The notes beneath the pieces are model-generated. The model saw only the letters and a list, made by a program, of their open reading frames with translations, did not search any database and was not told the DNA's origin. The position numbers and the translations under genes were made by a program. Shown in pieces: positions 10,510 through 21,224 of a DNA stretch of 64,000 nt. Within the stretch, counting starts at the first letter, position 1; each line of letters begins with the position of its first letter. The DNA is from Notamacropus eugenii (taxonomy: Eukaryota; Chordata; Mammalia; Diprotodontia; Macropodidae): the NCBI RefSeq assembly GCF_028372415.1, contig NC_092876.1, positions 64,074,885 to 64,138,884 on the forward strand, in the 5' to 3' direction.

Positions 10510-10692
10510 TTTTTTCTCAGACATTTACTAGCTGTGTGACCTTGGGCAAGTCATTTAGCTTCTGTTTGCCTCAGTTTCCTCATGTGTAAAATGATCTGGA
10601 GAAGGAAATGGTAAACCACTCCAGTATCTTTACGAAGAAAACTCCAAATGGAGTCATGAGGAGTTGGACTTGACTGAAATGACTGAACAATA
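10510..10692 (+). repeat. MAR1-like SINE inside L2
   Basis: It has catttactagctgtgtgacc, cctcagtttcctcatgtg, gagaaggaaatggtaaacc and a tail ending gactgaacaa. Confidence 0.75.
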
Positions 10693-10835
10693 CTTTTCCT
10701 ACAGAGTAAAATAAAAACTCCTTTAAGTTGGCATTCAAGGCTTTTTACAATCTGATTGCCCACATATCTTTCCAGCTTCCTTTTACATTATTCCCTTAAA
10801 TGTTGACATTCTGGCTAATTCTAGACCACTTGGAC

Positions 10836-11088
10836 AGGGAGGTAGCACACTAGAAAGAGTAAGTCAGGAAGACTTGAGTTCAGATCTGACCTCAGACACT
10901 TAGAATCTCTGATCTTGGGCAAGTCACTTAACCTCTGTTTGCCTCAGTTTCCTCAACTATAAAATGGGGATAATAACATGACCTACCTCAAAGGGTTGTT
11001 GTGAGATTCAAATGAGGAAATAATTGTAAAGGGCTTAGCACATTGCTTGGCATATAGTAGGTGCTATATAAATGCTTATTCCCTTCTC
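10836..11088 (+). repeat. tRNA-headed MIR-type SINE inside L2
   Basis: Head gggaggtagcacactagaaa, core cttgggcaagtcacttaacc, then gggttgttgtgagattcaaa and 3' end taggtgctatataaatgct. Confidence 0.75.
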
Positions 11089-11589
11089 TCCTACTACTTG
11101 TGTTCAGACTCAACATTCTATCTCTCATCTCCATAGGTTCAGACAGACTATTCTCCATGCCTGGAATGTACTTTCCAGCCTTACTGTACATCATTCTCCT
11201 TTTATGTGCTCTTTGGTTTAGCCAAACTGGTCTCCTTGTTATTCTTTATGCATGGTCCATCTCCCATCTCTGCATCTTTGCACTGGCAGTCCCCCACACC
11301 TTGGTTACCCTCCCTCCTTACCTCTTCCTTTTAGAATCCCTTGTTTCCTTCAAAGTTCAGCTCAGCTCCAGTCTCTTACATGAGGCCTTTCCTGATCCCA
11401 TCTCCCCTTCTAAAATTATCATGTTTTCATCTTACATATTCTCATCTGCATACATGCTATCTCTCAGATAGAATATAAGATCATTGAGGGCAAAGACCAT
11501 TTCTGTTTTAGCTAGACACCCCAAGTACCTAAAATAGTGCCAGCTACATCAACATGAGTAGTCATCTCTACTTTTCCTTGACTCTTGCA

Positions 11590-11860
11590 GGAAGCTTTCT
11601 GGTTAAGTCCTCACCATCCCACCCTCCTCAGATTTTCCCAGAGTACTCTGCAGCATCCCTCCTTTATTCCCCCTGCCCCCATCACATCTGACCTTGTACC
11701 TTACCTGTTTGTACACAGGTCACATTGTTACCCCTGATTCTCAGTTGGGGAAGCCCATTAAGGACAGCAGCTGTTTTATTCTTTCATCTTTGTTTCCCTT
11801 GGCACCTACTTCAGAGCCTGGCACCAAGGAAGCATTCAGTAAACTTTTGTTTAAATCTAA
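11590..11860 (+). repeat. L2 LINE 3' end, second copy
   Basis: L2 3' features such as ttggcacctacttcagagcc and a closing cattcagtaaacttttgttt follow a CT-rich block. Confidence 0.5.
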
Positions 11861-11944
11861 TTTCCTCAGGCCATTGTTATTTGAGGCAGGTGGTGAACTT
11901 ATGGTTGATTATGCCATCTTATGCATTCTAAACCTTGGAAGGAA

Positions 11945-12150
11945 GGTGAAAGGTAACCTGGAAAAATGGATAGACCTCGGAACTTGGAGTCAGGAAGTGG
12001 CATGTTCAAATCCTGCCCAAGACACTTGCCAACTGTGTGACCTTATGGAAGACATATTTCACTTCTGCGTGACTCAGTTTCCTCATCTATAAAATGAGAG
12101 GGTTAAACTTAACTTCTAAGGTCTCTCCCAGTTTTAAATCTATGATCCTA
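11945..12150 (+). repeat. MIR-type SINE with ggtctctcccag tail
   Basis: It has gacctcggaacttggagtca, ctgtgtgaccttatggaag, cagtttcctcatctataaaa and ends with ctaaggtctctcccagtttt. One unit of the tail motif is present, not amplified. Confidence 0.6.
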
Positions 12151-12261
12151 TAAATTTCCCCAGGTCACACAACCAGTAAGTGATAGAATTGGGACTCAGA
12201 TTTAGATGATATAATTCCAAGCACCATATACTTTTCACTAGATCACAAAATACCGTCCTTT

Positions 12262-12500
12262 TTTGTTGTTCAGTTGTTTCAGTTAGTGTCTGACATCTTG
12301 TGTTACCATTTGGGGTTTTCTTGGCAAAGACACTGGAATGATTTGCCATTTCCTTCTCCAGTAGATTAAGGCAAACAGAGGTTAAATAACTCGCCCAAGG
12401 TCACACAGCTAGTAAGTGTCTGAGATTAGATTTGAACTCAGGTCTTCCAGACTCCAGGCCCAGTGCTTTGTTCATTATGGTGCTACTTAGCTGCCTCTTA
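12262..12500 (-). repeat. MAR1-like SINE, near full
   Basis: Reverse order: tttgttgttcagttgtttca tail, tttgccatttccttctcc, ggtcacacagctagtaagtg and the head at cttagctgcctc. A MIR fragment (-) lies at 12158-12245. Confidence 0.75.
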
Positions 12501-13185
12501 GAGAGACATACATGTGACTAATATGCAGTGTTCCAAAAAGACTCGGTGTAGTTTTATGTTTTAAAAAATAAAAACAAACACAAAACCCAGCTGTGCCAAG
12601 ACTTTTAGGATACCTTGTTTTTGTACCAAAGATGCACTAAACAAAACGTTAGAAGGAGGTGGAATGGGAGAGAGGGAGGTAGAGGTTCTTCCTGATCAGG
12701 GAAGGTTGCTTAGAGGATTTGGCATTTGAATTAGGTGGGGATTTTTATTTTTAATTTTTTAAATTGAATTAGATTTTACAAGATGGATAGGAGTTCAGCT
12801 AGTGGAGGAAAGCAGGGAGGATGTCTCAAGCATGGGGAACAAACCAGAGGAAAATGGGAAAGTCCCAGGCCCAGCTCACAAACTTGTAAGCAAAGCTTCT
12901 TGTATAAAGGTCTAGAGAAGGGTGAACTATTTTCCTAAGCAAAGCCATCCAACAAGAGGAGCTGGGTGCTGGCCCTCTTACTAGGCCCCTTTTATCACTT
13001 TATGGATTTCATCTCTATGGGGCTAACTGTCTACTTACCACCTCATCACTTCCCACCCTCTCCTCCCACCATGAAGTATACACATATACACAGTATTAAC
13101 TGGGACGCAAAGGACAGGGACTTTATCTGGGATTTTATTGGTACTCCCAGACGAGGCAAGTCCCTTCACCAATACCGGTTGGCAC
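12500..13185. other. Intergenic stretch, possible L2 debris
   Basis: 12640-12860 resembles decayed reverse-strand L2 (ttggcatttgaattaggtgg). No exon is visible. The open frames at 12966-13398 cross a MIR remnant and have no family similarity. Confidence 0.35.
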
Positions 13186-13351
13186 CTTCTCTACAACTTT
13201 ATAATCATAGAGTTGCCTGAGAGGTCGAGTAATGTGCCTAAGATTGCACTGCCTCCATGTAACAGAGATAGGACTTGGACTGAGGTTTTCCTGGCTTTGA
13301 AGCCAGCTTTCAACTACGCCACACTGGTAATGAATATGAATAACTGGTGTT

Positions 13352-13627
13352 TTTCTTGTTCAGTTATTTTTTTTTTAATACTGTCAGACTCTTTGTGACC
13401 CCATTTGGGGTTTTCTTAACAGAGATATTGGAGTGGTTTGCCATGTCCTTTTCCTGCTCTTTTGACAGATAAGGCAACTGAGGCAAACAGGGTGAGGTGA
13501 CTTGTCCAGGGTCACATAGCTAGGCCAGGGTCACATAGCTAGGAAGTATCTGAGGCTAAATTTGAACTCAGGAAGGTAAGTCTTCCTGACTCCAGACCTG
13601 GCACAATGCACCACTTAGCTGCCTTCG
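13352..13627 (-). repeat. MAR1-like SINE with internal 19-bp duplication
   Basis: It has gaccccatttggggttttct, ttgccatgtccttttcctg and a reversed head near cacttagctgcc. The block ccagggtcacatagctagg occurs twice head to tail at 13506-13524 and 13525-13543. MIR remnants flank it at 13185-13330 and 13645-13870. Confidence 0.7.
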
Positions 13628-13644
13628 AATAACTGATGACAGCT

Positions 13645-13870
13645 AATTAATAAAACACTTTTGTAACACTTTACGAAACAATTTACCTATCTCATTTGAG
13701 CCTGCCAACCACCTTGTGGTAGGTCCAGCACGTAGGATTATCTCCACTTTACAGGAAGAAGACTGAGGTTCTGAAGTTAAGTGGTTACCCGGAATGTCAA
13801 AGGCAGGATTTAAACTCAGGTCTGTTTGAGTATTTGGTATTCTAGTCATTATATCATATTGTCTCCCAAA
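13645..13870 (-). repeat. MIR-type SINE remnant
   Basis: It has ctcatttgagcctgccaacc, ctccactttacaggaag and ggatttaaactcaggtctg in reversed MIR order. Confidence 0.6.
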
Positions 13871-14212
13871 CTGTGACATCCCCCAACCACCACCTCCACC
13901 CCCTGCCCTAAGATTTCTATGCCAGTGGGGAACTAAAATGCCCAAGGAAGAAATCTCCACATTTTGTGTGACAATGAATAGACATTTTGCCTCAGGGAAA
14001 GAGGAGGAAAAGTGGCCCAAGAGCCTTCCAACAATGTCACATAAGTGGTCAAGCAATGCCATGCACAGAGAACTCTATTGAATATTTGAATAAATAGCCC
14101 AGTTCTCCTAGGTAGTCTTATTAATAAACATTCATCATCTTGATAAGGAAGAGGTGGTCCAGATCTATAATTTTGTGGAACTCCTCTTATGATACAGATA
14201 ACTTCTATAATC

Positions 14213-14500
14213 TTAGGCAGCAATTCTCCATTTTTGTGGGGTCCTGAACACTGCCGTCACTCCCATGGTCAATCAGGTGTAGTCAATGGACTCCTCAGAA
14301 TGTTTTAGAATGTTATAATAATGTTTTATAATGTTTATAATGTTTCATAAAATCAAATATATAAGATTGCAGAAGAAATCAATTGCATTCAAATAAATGT
14401 ACTTTTTTCCCATTTAAGTTTATGGGCCTCCTAAAATCTATACATAGTCCCACTAGAGGGTCCAAGGATCCCAGGTTGAGAGCTCCTCTTTTGGAGAGTT
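14213..14500. repeat. Unidentified AT-rich dispersed element
   Basis: Iterated ataatgttttataatg runs are followed by cccaggttgagagctcctct. The right end resembles hAT-like 'ggttaagaacccctg' ends, but no inverted left end is visible. I cannot name it. Confidence 0.3.
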
Positions 14501-14569
14501 ATCTTGGGGCACTGAGATTTGCCTAAGCTTAAATGATTTGCCCAGGGCCTTACCACCTGTACTGTCAGA

Positions 14570-15370
14570 GGTCAACCAATCAACAAGCAGTTTATCTATT
14601 TAGTGCCAGTCCTCCTGATCTATATTTTGCCACTGGACCCACATGGCTCCTGAGGAGAAAGTGAGGCTGGTGACTTGGCACAGCCCTGCCTCACTATAAT
14701 CCAATTCACTTGCAAGTCAAGGCATCACCTGCCTAATATCATGGTCCTCTTCAAGAACTAAGGACAAACAGCAACATTAAATGCCTACAAAGACAAAAGC
14801 AAGCACAGTCCTTATCATCTAGGAACTTACAGTCTAGTCAGGAGAGAAAACACCTAAGTATCCATTTATCTACAAAATAGGTAACATGGTGACTTTTGAG
14901 AGAAAAGCAGCTGTACCTGGGACTACCAGGAAAGATCTCATGTAGAAGGTGGCACTTAAACTGAGCCCTGAAAGAAACTAGTGATTCTGAGATACAGGTG
15001 AAGAGGTATGGTAGATAGTCCATACAAAGTCTTGGAGGTGGGAAATGGAATGTCATACACCAGGAGCAGCAAGCAAGAAAGCCATTTTGGCTGGACAAAT
15101 ATATACATTGGTGCAAATAATGTTCAATTTGGATAAAAAGGTAGTTTGGGGCATGTCTGTGAAGAACTTTAAATGACAAATAGAGGAGTTTAGATTTAAT
15201 CCTGGAGGAAGCTTGATTCTTCCTAACACCAAAGCTGGCTGTCTGTCCAGGATCATGAGGCCTCTCTTAAAAACATCTAACTTAATTCTTGTGCTGCTGC
15301 TGAGGAAGGTACAAAAGTAGATGTAATCCCTGCCTGGAGTAAGATACATTTATTCCCTGCCCTTAAAGAT
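14570..15370 (-). mobile_element. L2 LINE 3' region split by an RTE-tail SINE
   Basis: The left flank is caatcaacaagcagtttatc. After the insertion at 14612-14778 the L2 resumes with gaacttacagtctagtcagg and continues through reversed L2 sequence such as gatttaatcctggaggaagc. Confidence 0.6.
14612..14778 (+). repeat. RTE-tail SINE-like element, copy 1
   Basis: The body runs from gccactggacccacatggct to tcatggtcctcttcaagaac and ends aaggacaaacagcaaca. A second copy lies at 34330-34512. I recall this 3' end from marsupial RTE-driven elements but cannot confirm the family name. Confidence 0.55.
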
Positions 15371-15398
15371 TATGAGCTAACAGGGAAAGCAAAATCTA

Positions 15399-15430
<32 letters not shown>

Positions 15431-15475
15431 TATAGCATATATGTATGTATATATGTGTATATAGTATATAAAATG
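15399..15475. repeat. (CA)n then (TATG)n microsatellite
   Basis: About 15 CA units are followed by atgtatgtatatatgtg runs. Confidence 0.9.
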
Positions 15476-15479
15476 TTTG

Positions 15480-16370
15480 TGCATATTTATTTGCTCTTGT
15501 CTCCATGTTCAGATGTTAAACTCCTTGAAGGCAAAGACAACTTTTTGCCCCGTTTTGCATCCCCAGCACTTACCTAGAACAAAGGAGGTGCTTAATTAAT
15601 GCTGATTGGCTGTTGCACTCTCTCTCTCTGCCCTCTTTACTCTAGTTACCAGACTGCTCTACAGAATTTACCCTATCCTTCCATTTCTGTATCTTGGGCC
15701 ATGCTGTTCCTTAGGCTTAAATATCCTCCTATCTCTTCCTTGCCTGTTCATTGCTGCTGTTGAGTTGTTTCAGTTGTCGTTGTTTGTTGTTGAGTTGTTT
15801 CAGTTGTTGTTGGTTGCTGTTGAGTTGTTTCAGTCATGTCCAACTGGAGTCAGATCCTAGACGTGTTTTGCCATTTCCTTCTTCAGTTTATTTACAGATG
15901 AGGAAACCGAGGCAAGCAGGGTGGAGTGACTTGCCCAGGGTCACACAGCTAGTAAGTCTGGATTTGAACTCATGAAGATGAGTCTTCCTGGTTCCAAACC
16001 CAGCTCTCTGTTCACCATGATGCCCCTAGCTGCTCCTAGGTGAAATACTACCCATCCTTTAAAGCCTGATATCTCCCAGAAACTTTCCTTCATTTCCCTC
16101 CTGGATTTCCTTTAAAGTCCCAATTAAAATCCCATATTTTACAATTTTCCAGTCCCTCTTAATTCTAGTGCCTTCTCTCTTTTAATTATTTCCTATTTAT
16201 CCTGTATATCACTTGCTTGTACATATTTGTTTGTTGTTTCCCCCATTAGATGGTAAGGTCCTTGAGGGCAGGGACTGTCTTTTACCTCTTTTTGTATCCC
16301 TGGTACTTAGCACGGGGCCTGGCACATAGTACGTGTTTAATAAATGTGTTTGACTGACTGGCACCAATCA
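15480..16370 (+). repeat. L2 LINE 3' ends, two copies, one split by a SINE
   Basis: 15480-15612 ends with caaaggaggtgcttaattaa, a complete L2 terminus. 15613-15747 and 16041-16370 form another copy, ending cacatagtacgtgtttaata, with a SINE inserted between them. Confidence 0.6.
15748..16040 (-). repeat. MAR1-like SINE with expanded tail
   Basis: The reversed 3' tail contains three copies of tgttgagttgtttcagt between 15768 and 15834. The SINE body tgccatttccttcttcag and head ctagctgctcc follow. Tail units normally occur once. Confidence 0.7.
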
Positions 16371-17160
16371 GTCCTGTCCTTGACTCATAAATTCTTGTCT
16401 GGGCTTTATGCCTCTGCTTCCTCCTGACATATACATCTGGGTCTCCTCTCTGCTGGAGCATCTGTCTGTCTGTTTTCCTGTCCCATGCAGCTGTCTTCCT
16501 GGACTTCATAATCTTCAGAAAATTATCATTCTGCAATCAGCTCTGTAACTCAGACCTTTTGAGCATCCTTTGCCCTGGGGCTCCTCTCTCCCCTCTGACT
16601 GGAGGGCATTGAGGGTAGGCTTTGGATCCCCCACCATCAGAGAATCACTTTATCATTTCCCACCAACTGTTCTCTTTATGACCTCCAGAAACTAAAAATC
16701 TGCAAGATGAAATCAACTCTGGAACTCTCACCTCTTCAGATCCTGTCAATCTTCCTGCAAGACTGCATCAAAAGGAAGAGAATGGTAGTTGTTCTCCCCT
16801 TTTCAATCTCTTCCTCTCCCCACCCCCTCCAGTCCTGTCTTTTCCCCTTTTATGTATGACTGGCTCCCAGTCTTCCCTTAAAGTTCCCCAAAGGTGTGAG
16901 CATCCTCATCATTGTCATCATCATCCTCATCATCAAAGTGGTGTTGACCTGTGTAAAATCCTATTAAAAAGCCTCCTTTTCTAGTAAAACTGAAATGAAT
17001 TAATGGTGATTAATTGTACTGCTTATTCCAAATTTAACTCCTTATCTAGATTTCTAGACTGTCATTAGGTCTACCCTCTATTCACAGAGGGGAGAACCAT
17101 CCCTTTATTTAATTCCTGGAGTTAGAGGAGTGAATGGGATAGATTGAGTCCTAGATACTA
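16371..17160. other. Intergenic stretch, nothing firmly recognised
   Basis: The sequence is mildly CT-rich with an irregular catcatcat run at about 16905-16940. I see no exon with family similarity and no SINE or LINE ends. Confidence 0.4.
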
Positions 17161-17474
17161 AAAATCCCATCATACACAAATTAAAGGAATGAGTACATTT
17201 CAGGCGTATGGATTGAGGAAGAATTCATGACAACATAGGCAATAGAAAGTATCACTCACATAAGATAAAAGCAATAATCTTGTCTATATACAATTAAGGT
17301 CTTTGTACAAATTTAACATACTTAAAATTAGAAGAGAAGCATGTAAATGGGGAAAAAAATCTTTGTGGTGAGTTTCTCTGATAAAGCTCTATTACAAGAT
17401 AGATAAGAAACTGATTCACAATTATAAAGCTAAGAGCTATTTCCCAATGAATAAATGGTCAAAGGATCTGATAA

Positions 17475-17720
17475 TGATAATAGCCAGTATTTGTATAGTG
17501 TTTAATGGTTGCAGTATGCTTTACAAATATGCTCTCATTTGATCCACACAACAACCCTGGGAAGGAGGTATTATTCCCTATTTTTCAGATGAGGAAACTA
17601 GGCAAACAGGTTAAGCGACTTGTCTAAGGTCATGAAACTAGTAACTGCCTGAGGAAGCATTTGAACTCAGCCCTTTCTGACTCCAAGTCCTGACTTCCAT
17701 CTACTCTTCTCATTTAACTG
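17475..17720 (-). repeat. MIR-type SINE inserted in L1
   Basis: It has ctctcatttgatccacacaa, atttttcagatgaggaaact and gaggaagcatttgaactcag in reversed order. L1 sequence resumes on both sides. Confidence 0.7.
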
Positions 17721-18024
17721 CTTCAGTGAATCATCAGCTTTTTGAATCAGTTTTTCAAAGGAAGAAATCTCAGGAATCAATAGCCACATGACAAAATGCT
17801 CTAAATCACTAATAACCAAAGAAATAAAAATTAAAGAAATTTTGAGGTTTACCTCATACCCATCAAACGGACAAAGATGACAAAGGAGGAAAATAATAAA
17901 TGTTGGAGGGGTTGTGGGAAAACAGGTACATTGATCTACTTGGTGTAACTATTACTTGGTCCAATTCTGGAAGGCAAACTGGAATAATATCACCAGAGTT
18001 GCTAAACTCTGCATAATCTGCACA

Positions 18025-18270
18025 CTTTCTTGGCTTAGTGAGTAGAGAATTCAGGAAGACCAGAATTGAAATGTGGTCTCAGACATTAATTAGCTATGGG
18101 ACCCTGGAAAAGTCATTTAACTTTTGTCGGCTTTGGTTTCCTCAATTGCAAATAATGCTAGTGATAATGGGAGCACCTACCTCCCAAGGTGGCTATGAGG
18201 ATAGAATGAGATGATATTTATAATGGGCTTAGCATATAGTTGTGCCTGATAAATGCATTTACTTCCTTTC
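18025..18270 (+). repeat. tRNA-headed SINE inserted in L1
   Basis: It has gggaccctggaaaagtcatt, tttggtttcctcaattgc and 3' end gttgtgcctgataaatgca. A (TTCC)/(ATCC) microsatellite at 18262-18325 follows directly. Confidence 0.65.
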
Positions 18271-18890
18271 TTTTTTCCATCCATCCTTTCTTCCATCCAT
18301 CCATCCTTCCTTCCAGCTAGCTATATCGCTGTTAGCTTATATACCCTCAAGATATAAAAGAATTAATAGAAGGATGTAAATGTACAAAGATATTTCTAGT
18401 AACTCTTTTCATAGTAGATTGGAAATTTGGCTAAATAGATTATAATATGTAACCCAGGCTGGACTGACCATGCCCAGTTTGCCTAACATGAAGGCACCCT
18501 TGAGTAATCTTTGGGGCAGGTTCAGATTGAGTTATAGGTAATGGAATATTATCATGCTATAAATGATGAAAAGGACAGTTTCGGAGGAGATGGAGACCTT
18601 TGTGACCTGATACAGATCACAGGGAGCAGAACTAGGAGAAGAACTTATTTTAATGTATTCATTATAGAGAAAAATAATTTTGAAAATACCTTGAAATAAT
18701 TTTGGAACTCTGATGAACTTAGAGAAACCATGAGTCCAAAACAATGAAGAGGAAACATGTAAGTCGCCTCCTGACAGAGAGCTAATGAATTTAAAATGCA
18801 TTTTGGGACAGGGTCAGCGTGGGCATTTCTTTTTATTGCACTATGCAAACATGGATCAAGATTTTTATTTTTATTGTTTATTGGGGGTCA

Positions 18891-19183
18891 ATGAGCAGGA
18901 CAGATTATAAATGGATAGATAATAAATGAATAGAAGGAAGGAAGGGAGAGAGAAAGTAAAGAATAAGCCAGAAACAAAGGACAAAGGGTCCTAGAGAACT
19001 AGGCCACAAGAATTCAGCTGATGAGTTTCAATATTTCCTACATGCGCCCCTTCCTTACTGTCATGCTTTGGGAGACTAGAGAGGAAACAAGGGTTTGTCT
19101 GACTCCTCCGACTGCTCCATGTCTGGGCATGCCCTGCTACATAGAAACCATAACAACGGAACACTGGGAAATTTAAATGCAGA
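18891..19183. other. Stretch between L1 and the minisatellite, nothing recognised
   Basis: It begins purine-rich (gaaggaaggaagggagagag) and then looks unique. No exon or repeat end is visible. Confidence 0.4.
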
Positions 19184-20239
19184 GTGTCAGAGCTGGGAGG
19201 GCCCTTAGAACACAGGATGTCAGAGCTGGGAGGACCCTTAGAACACAGGATGTCAGAGCTGGGAGGGCCCTTAGAACCCAGGATGTCAGAGCTGGGAGGG
19301 CCCTTAGAACACAGGATGTCAGAGCTGGGAGGGCCCTTAGAACACAGGATGTCAGAGCTGGGAGGACCCTTAGAACACAGGATGTCAGAGCTGGGAGGGC
19401 CCTTAGAACACAGGATGTCAGAGCTGGGAGGGCCCTTAGAACACAGGATGTCAGAGCTGGGAGGACCCTTAGAACACAGGATGTCAGAGCTGGGAGGGCC
19501 CTTAGAACACAGGATGTCAGAGCTGGGAGGGCCCTTAGAACACAGGATGTCAGAGCTGGGAGGGCCCTTAGAACACAGGATGTCAGAGCTGGGAGGGCCC
19601 TTAGAACACAGGATGTCAGAGCTGGGAGGGCCCTTAGAACACAGGATGTCAGAGCTGGGAGGGCCCTTAGAACACAGGATGTCAGAGCTGGGAGGGCCCT
19701 TAGAACACAGGATGTCAGAGCTGGGAGGGCCCTTAGAACACAGGATGTCAGAGCTGGGAGGGCCCTTAGAACACAGGATGTCAGAGCTGGGAGGGCCCTT
19801 AGAACACAGGATGTCAGAGCTGGGAGGGCCCTTAGAACACAGGATGTCAGAGCTGGGAGGGCCCTTAGAACACAGGATGTCAGAGCTGGGAGGGCCCTTA
19901 GAACACAGGATGTCAGAGCTGGGAGGGCCCTTAGAACACAGGATGTCAGAGCTGGGAGGGGCCTTAGAACACAGGATGTCAGAGCTGGGAGGGCCCTTAG
20001 AACACAGGATGTCAGAGCTGGGAGGGCCCTTAGAACACAGGATGTCAGAGCTTGGAGGACCCTTAGAACCCAGGATGTCAGAGCTGGGAGGGCCCTTAGA
20101 ACCCAGGATGTCAGAGCTGGGAGGGCCCTTAGAACCCAGGATGTCAGAGCTGGGAGGGCCCTTAGAACACAGGATGTCAGAGCTGGGAGGGCCCTTAGAA
20201 CACAGGATGTCAGAGCTGGGAGGGCCCTTAGAACACAGG
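19184..20239. repeat. 33-bp minisatellite, 32 units in exact register
   Basis: Each unit holds the core TGTCAGAGCTGGGAGGG followed by a CCCTTAGAACACAGG half. The span is 1056 bases, exactly 32 x 33, with no indels. Only a few recurring substitutions are visible: gggccc or ggaccc, acacagg or acccagg, one gggcct. Because 33 is a multiple of three, several frames on both strands stay open for about 360 codons; these are not genes. The unit is the reverse complement of the SINE tail motif aggtcccttccagctctga with ttctaag. Confidence 0.97.
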
Positions 20240-20563
20240 ATGTCAAATGGTGGCTGGGGGGGTAGGGGAGCTTAGAACCAAGAGTGTCAGACTTGGGTGG
20301 ACTTTTAGAACACAGGATGTCAGAGCTGGGAGGGCTCTTAGAACATGGGATATCAGAGCTGGGAGGGGCCTTAGAACACAGGATGTCAGAGCTGGGAGGA
20401 CCCTTAGAACACAGAATGTCACATGTGGGAGAGGGGGCTTAGAACCCAGAATGTCAGAACTGGAAGGACCCTTAGAACACAGGATGTAAGAGCTGGGTGG
20501 ACCCTTAGAACCCAGAATATCAGAGCTGGGTGGGTCCTTAGAATGCAGGATGTCAGAGATACA
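20240..20563. repeat. Degenerate flank of the 33-bp minisatellite
   Basis: About ten further units carry substitutions and small indels (for example caaatggtggctggggggg). This is the expected pattern when the centre of an array homogenises and the edge does not. Confidence 0.9.
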
Positions 20564-20911
20564 AGTGACACAGTTTAGGTGTGCTGGATAGCATCACCTG
20601 GATTGCATCCCCTGGAATGAATTCACAGACTCAAACCATCTTCCAGTCAAGTGGTAAAGTTTATTGAATTGTGGGAAAATTCAGGGAGTCAACAGAGAAA
20701 GCTCTGTTGATACCAGATACTGGGGGAGATGGGACAAGATAGTTCACCAACCCTGTGTCTCTACTGATAGCCCTTATCTAAGGAATTATAGGGTCAGGTC
20801 TGCATGTGCCTGTAACAAGGAAAGATTTTCTCACAGGGTCCTTGCTGGAATTATGGGTTGCTTCCAGAGACATGGTCTTTGCCTTTTGGGGTCCAGGTCC
20901 CACCACCCCAT
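20564..20911 (-). mobile_element. LTR-like fossil interrupting the minisatellite
   Basis: The insert begins TGACACAG and ends CCCATCA on the + strand (TG...CA ends). On the minus strand it carries an AATAAA signal about two thirds along. Minisatellite sequence lies on both sides. No internal retroviral region and no clear target duplication are visible, so the LTR call is tentative. Confidence 0.35.
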
Positions 20912-21060
20912 CAGGACGGCCCTTAGAACACAAGCTGTCAGAGTTGGGAAGGGTCTTTAGAAGTCAGGATGTTAGAGATGGAAGGACCCTTACAATACGG
21001 AATGTCAGAACCCAGAGAGTCCTTAGAACATAGAATGTTAGAGCTAGAAGAGACCTTAGA
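20912..21060. repeat. Minisatellite, distal degenerate part
   Basis: About five diverged units (ctgtcagagttgggaaggg, ggatgttagagatggaagga) continue the array after the insert. The last one, gttagagctagaagagacct, reads like a plain SINE tail. Confidence 0.85.
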
Positions 21061-21224
21061 AAAAAAGATTCTTAACTTGGGTCTGTAGATAGATTTCAGG
21101 AGATCCATGAACTTAGATTGCGGGGTGGGGGGAGGAAACATCTTTGTATCTTAAGTTTTTAACTGTATGCATTTAAGATTTCTGTAACACAAGCCCTTGC
21201 CTTGGTGGCACAGAATGTTGAAAA

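Larger units (their letters stand above)
9010..11545 (+). mobile_element. L2 LINE copy, heavily interrupted
   Basis: L2-like CT-rich blocks run in order along 9070-9600, 10005-10500, 10700-10830 and 11089-11545. The last ends with ttgagggcaaagaccatttc, the usual L2 3' end. A microsatellite, a MIR with a hAT MITE inside it, and two SINEs separate the blocks. It encodes nothing intact. Confidence 0.6.
17165..18890 (+). mobile_element. L1 LINE, ORF2 C-terminal part and 3' UTR, split by two SINEs
   Basis: Pieces 17165-17470, 17720-18020 and 18326-18890 follow the marsupial L1 order. They hold aaatggtcaaaggatctg, aaaatgctctaaatcacta, aatgttggaggggttgtggg and, later, ggagcagaactaggagaag. Stops and frameshifts are frequent, so it is old and non-functional. 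Confidence 0.65.

Noticed and set aside
19184-20239. CRISPR-like array
   Set aside because: The units are contiguous, without unique spacers, and the window is mammalian.
19173-20275. Three overlapping open frames of about 360 codons on both strands with 11-residue repeats (MSELGGPLEHR type)
   Set aside because: They come from a 33-bp tandem repeat whose length is a multiple of three. They open in several frames at once, have no splice or start context and no conservation signal.
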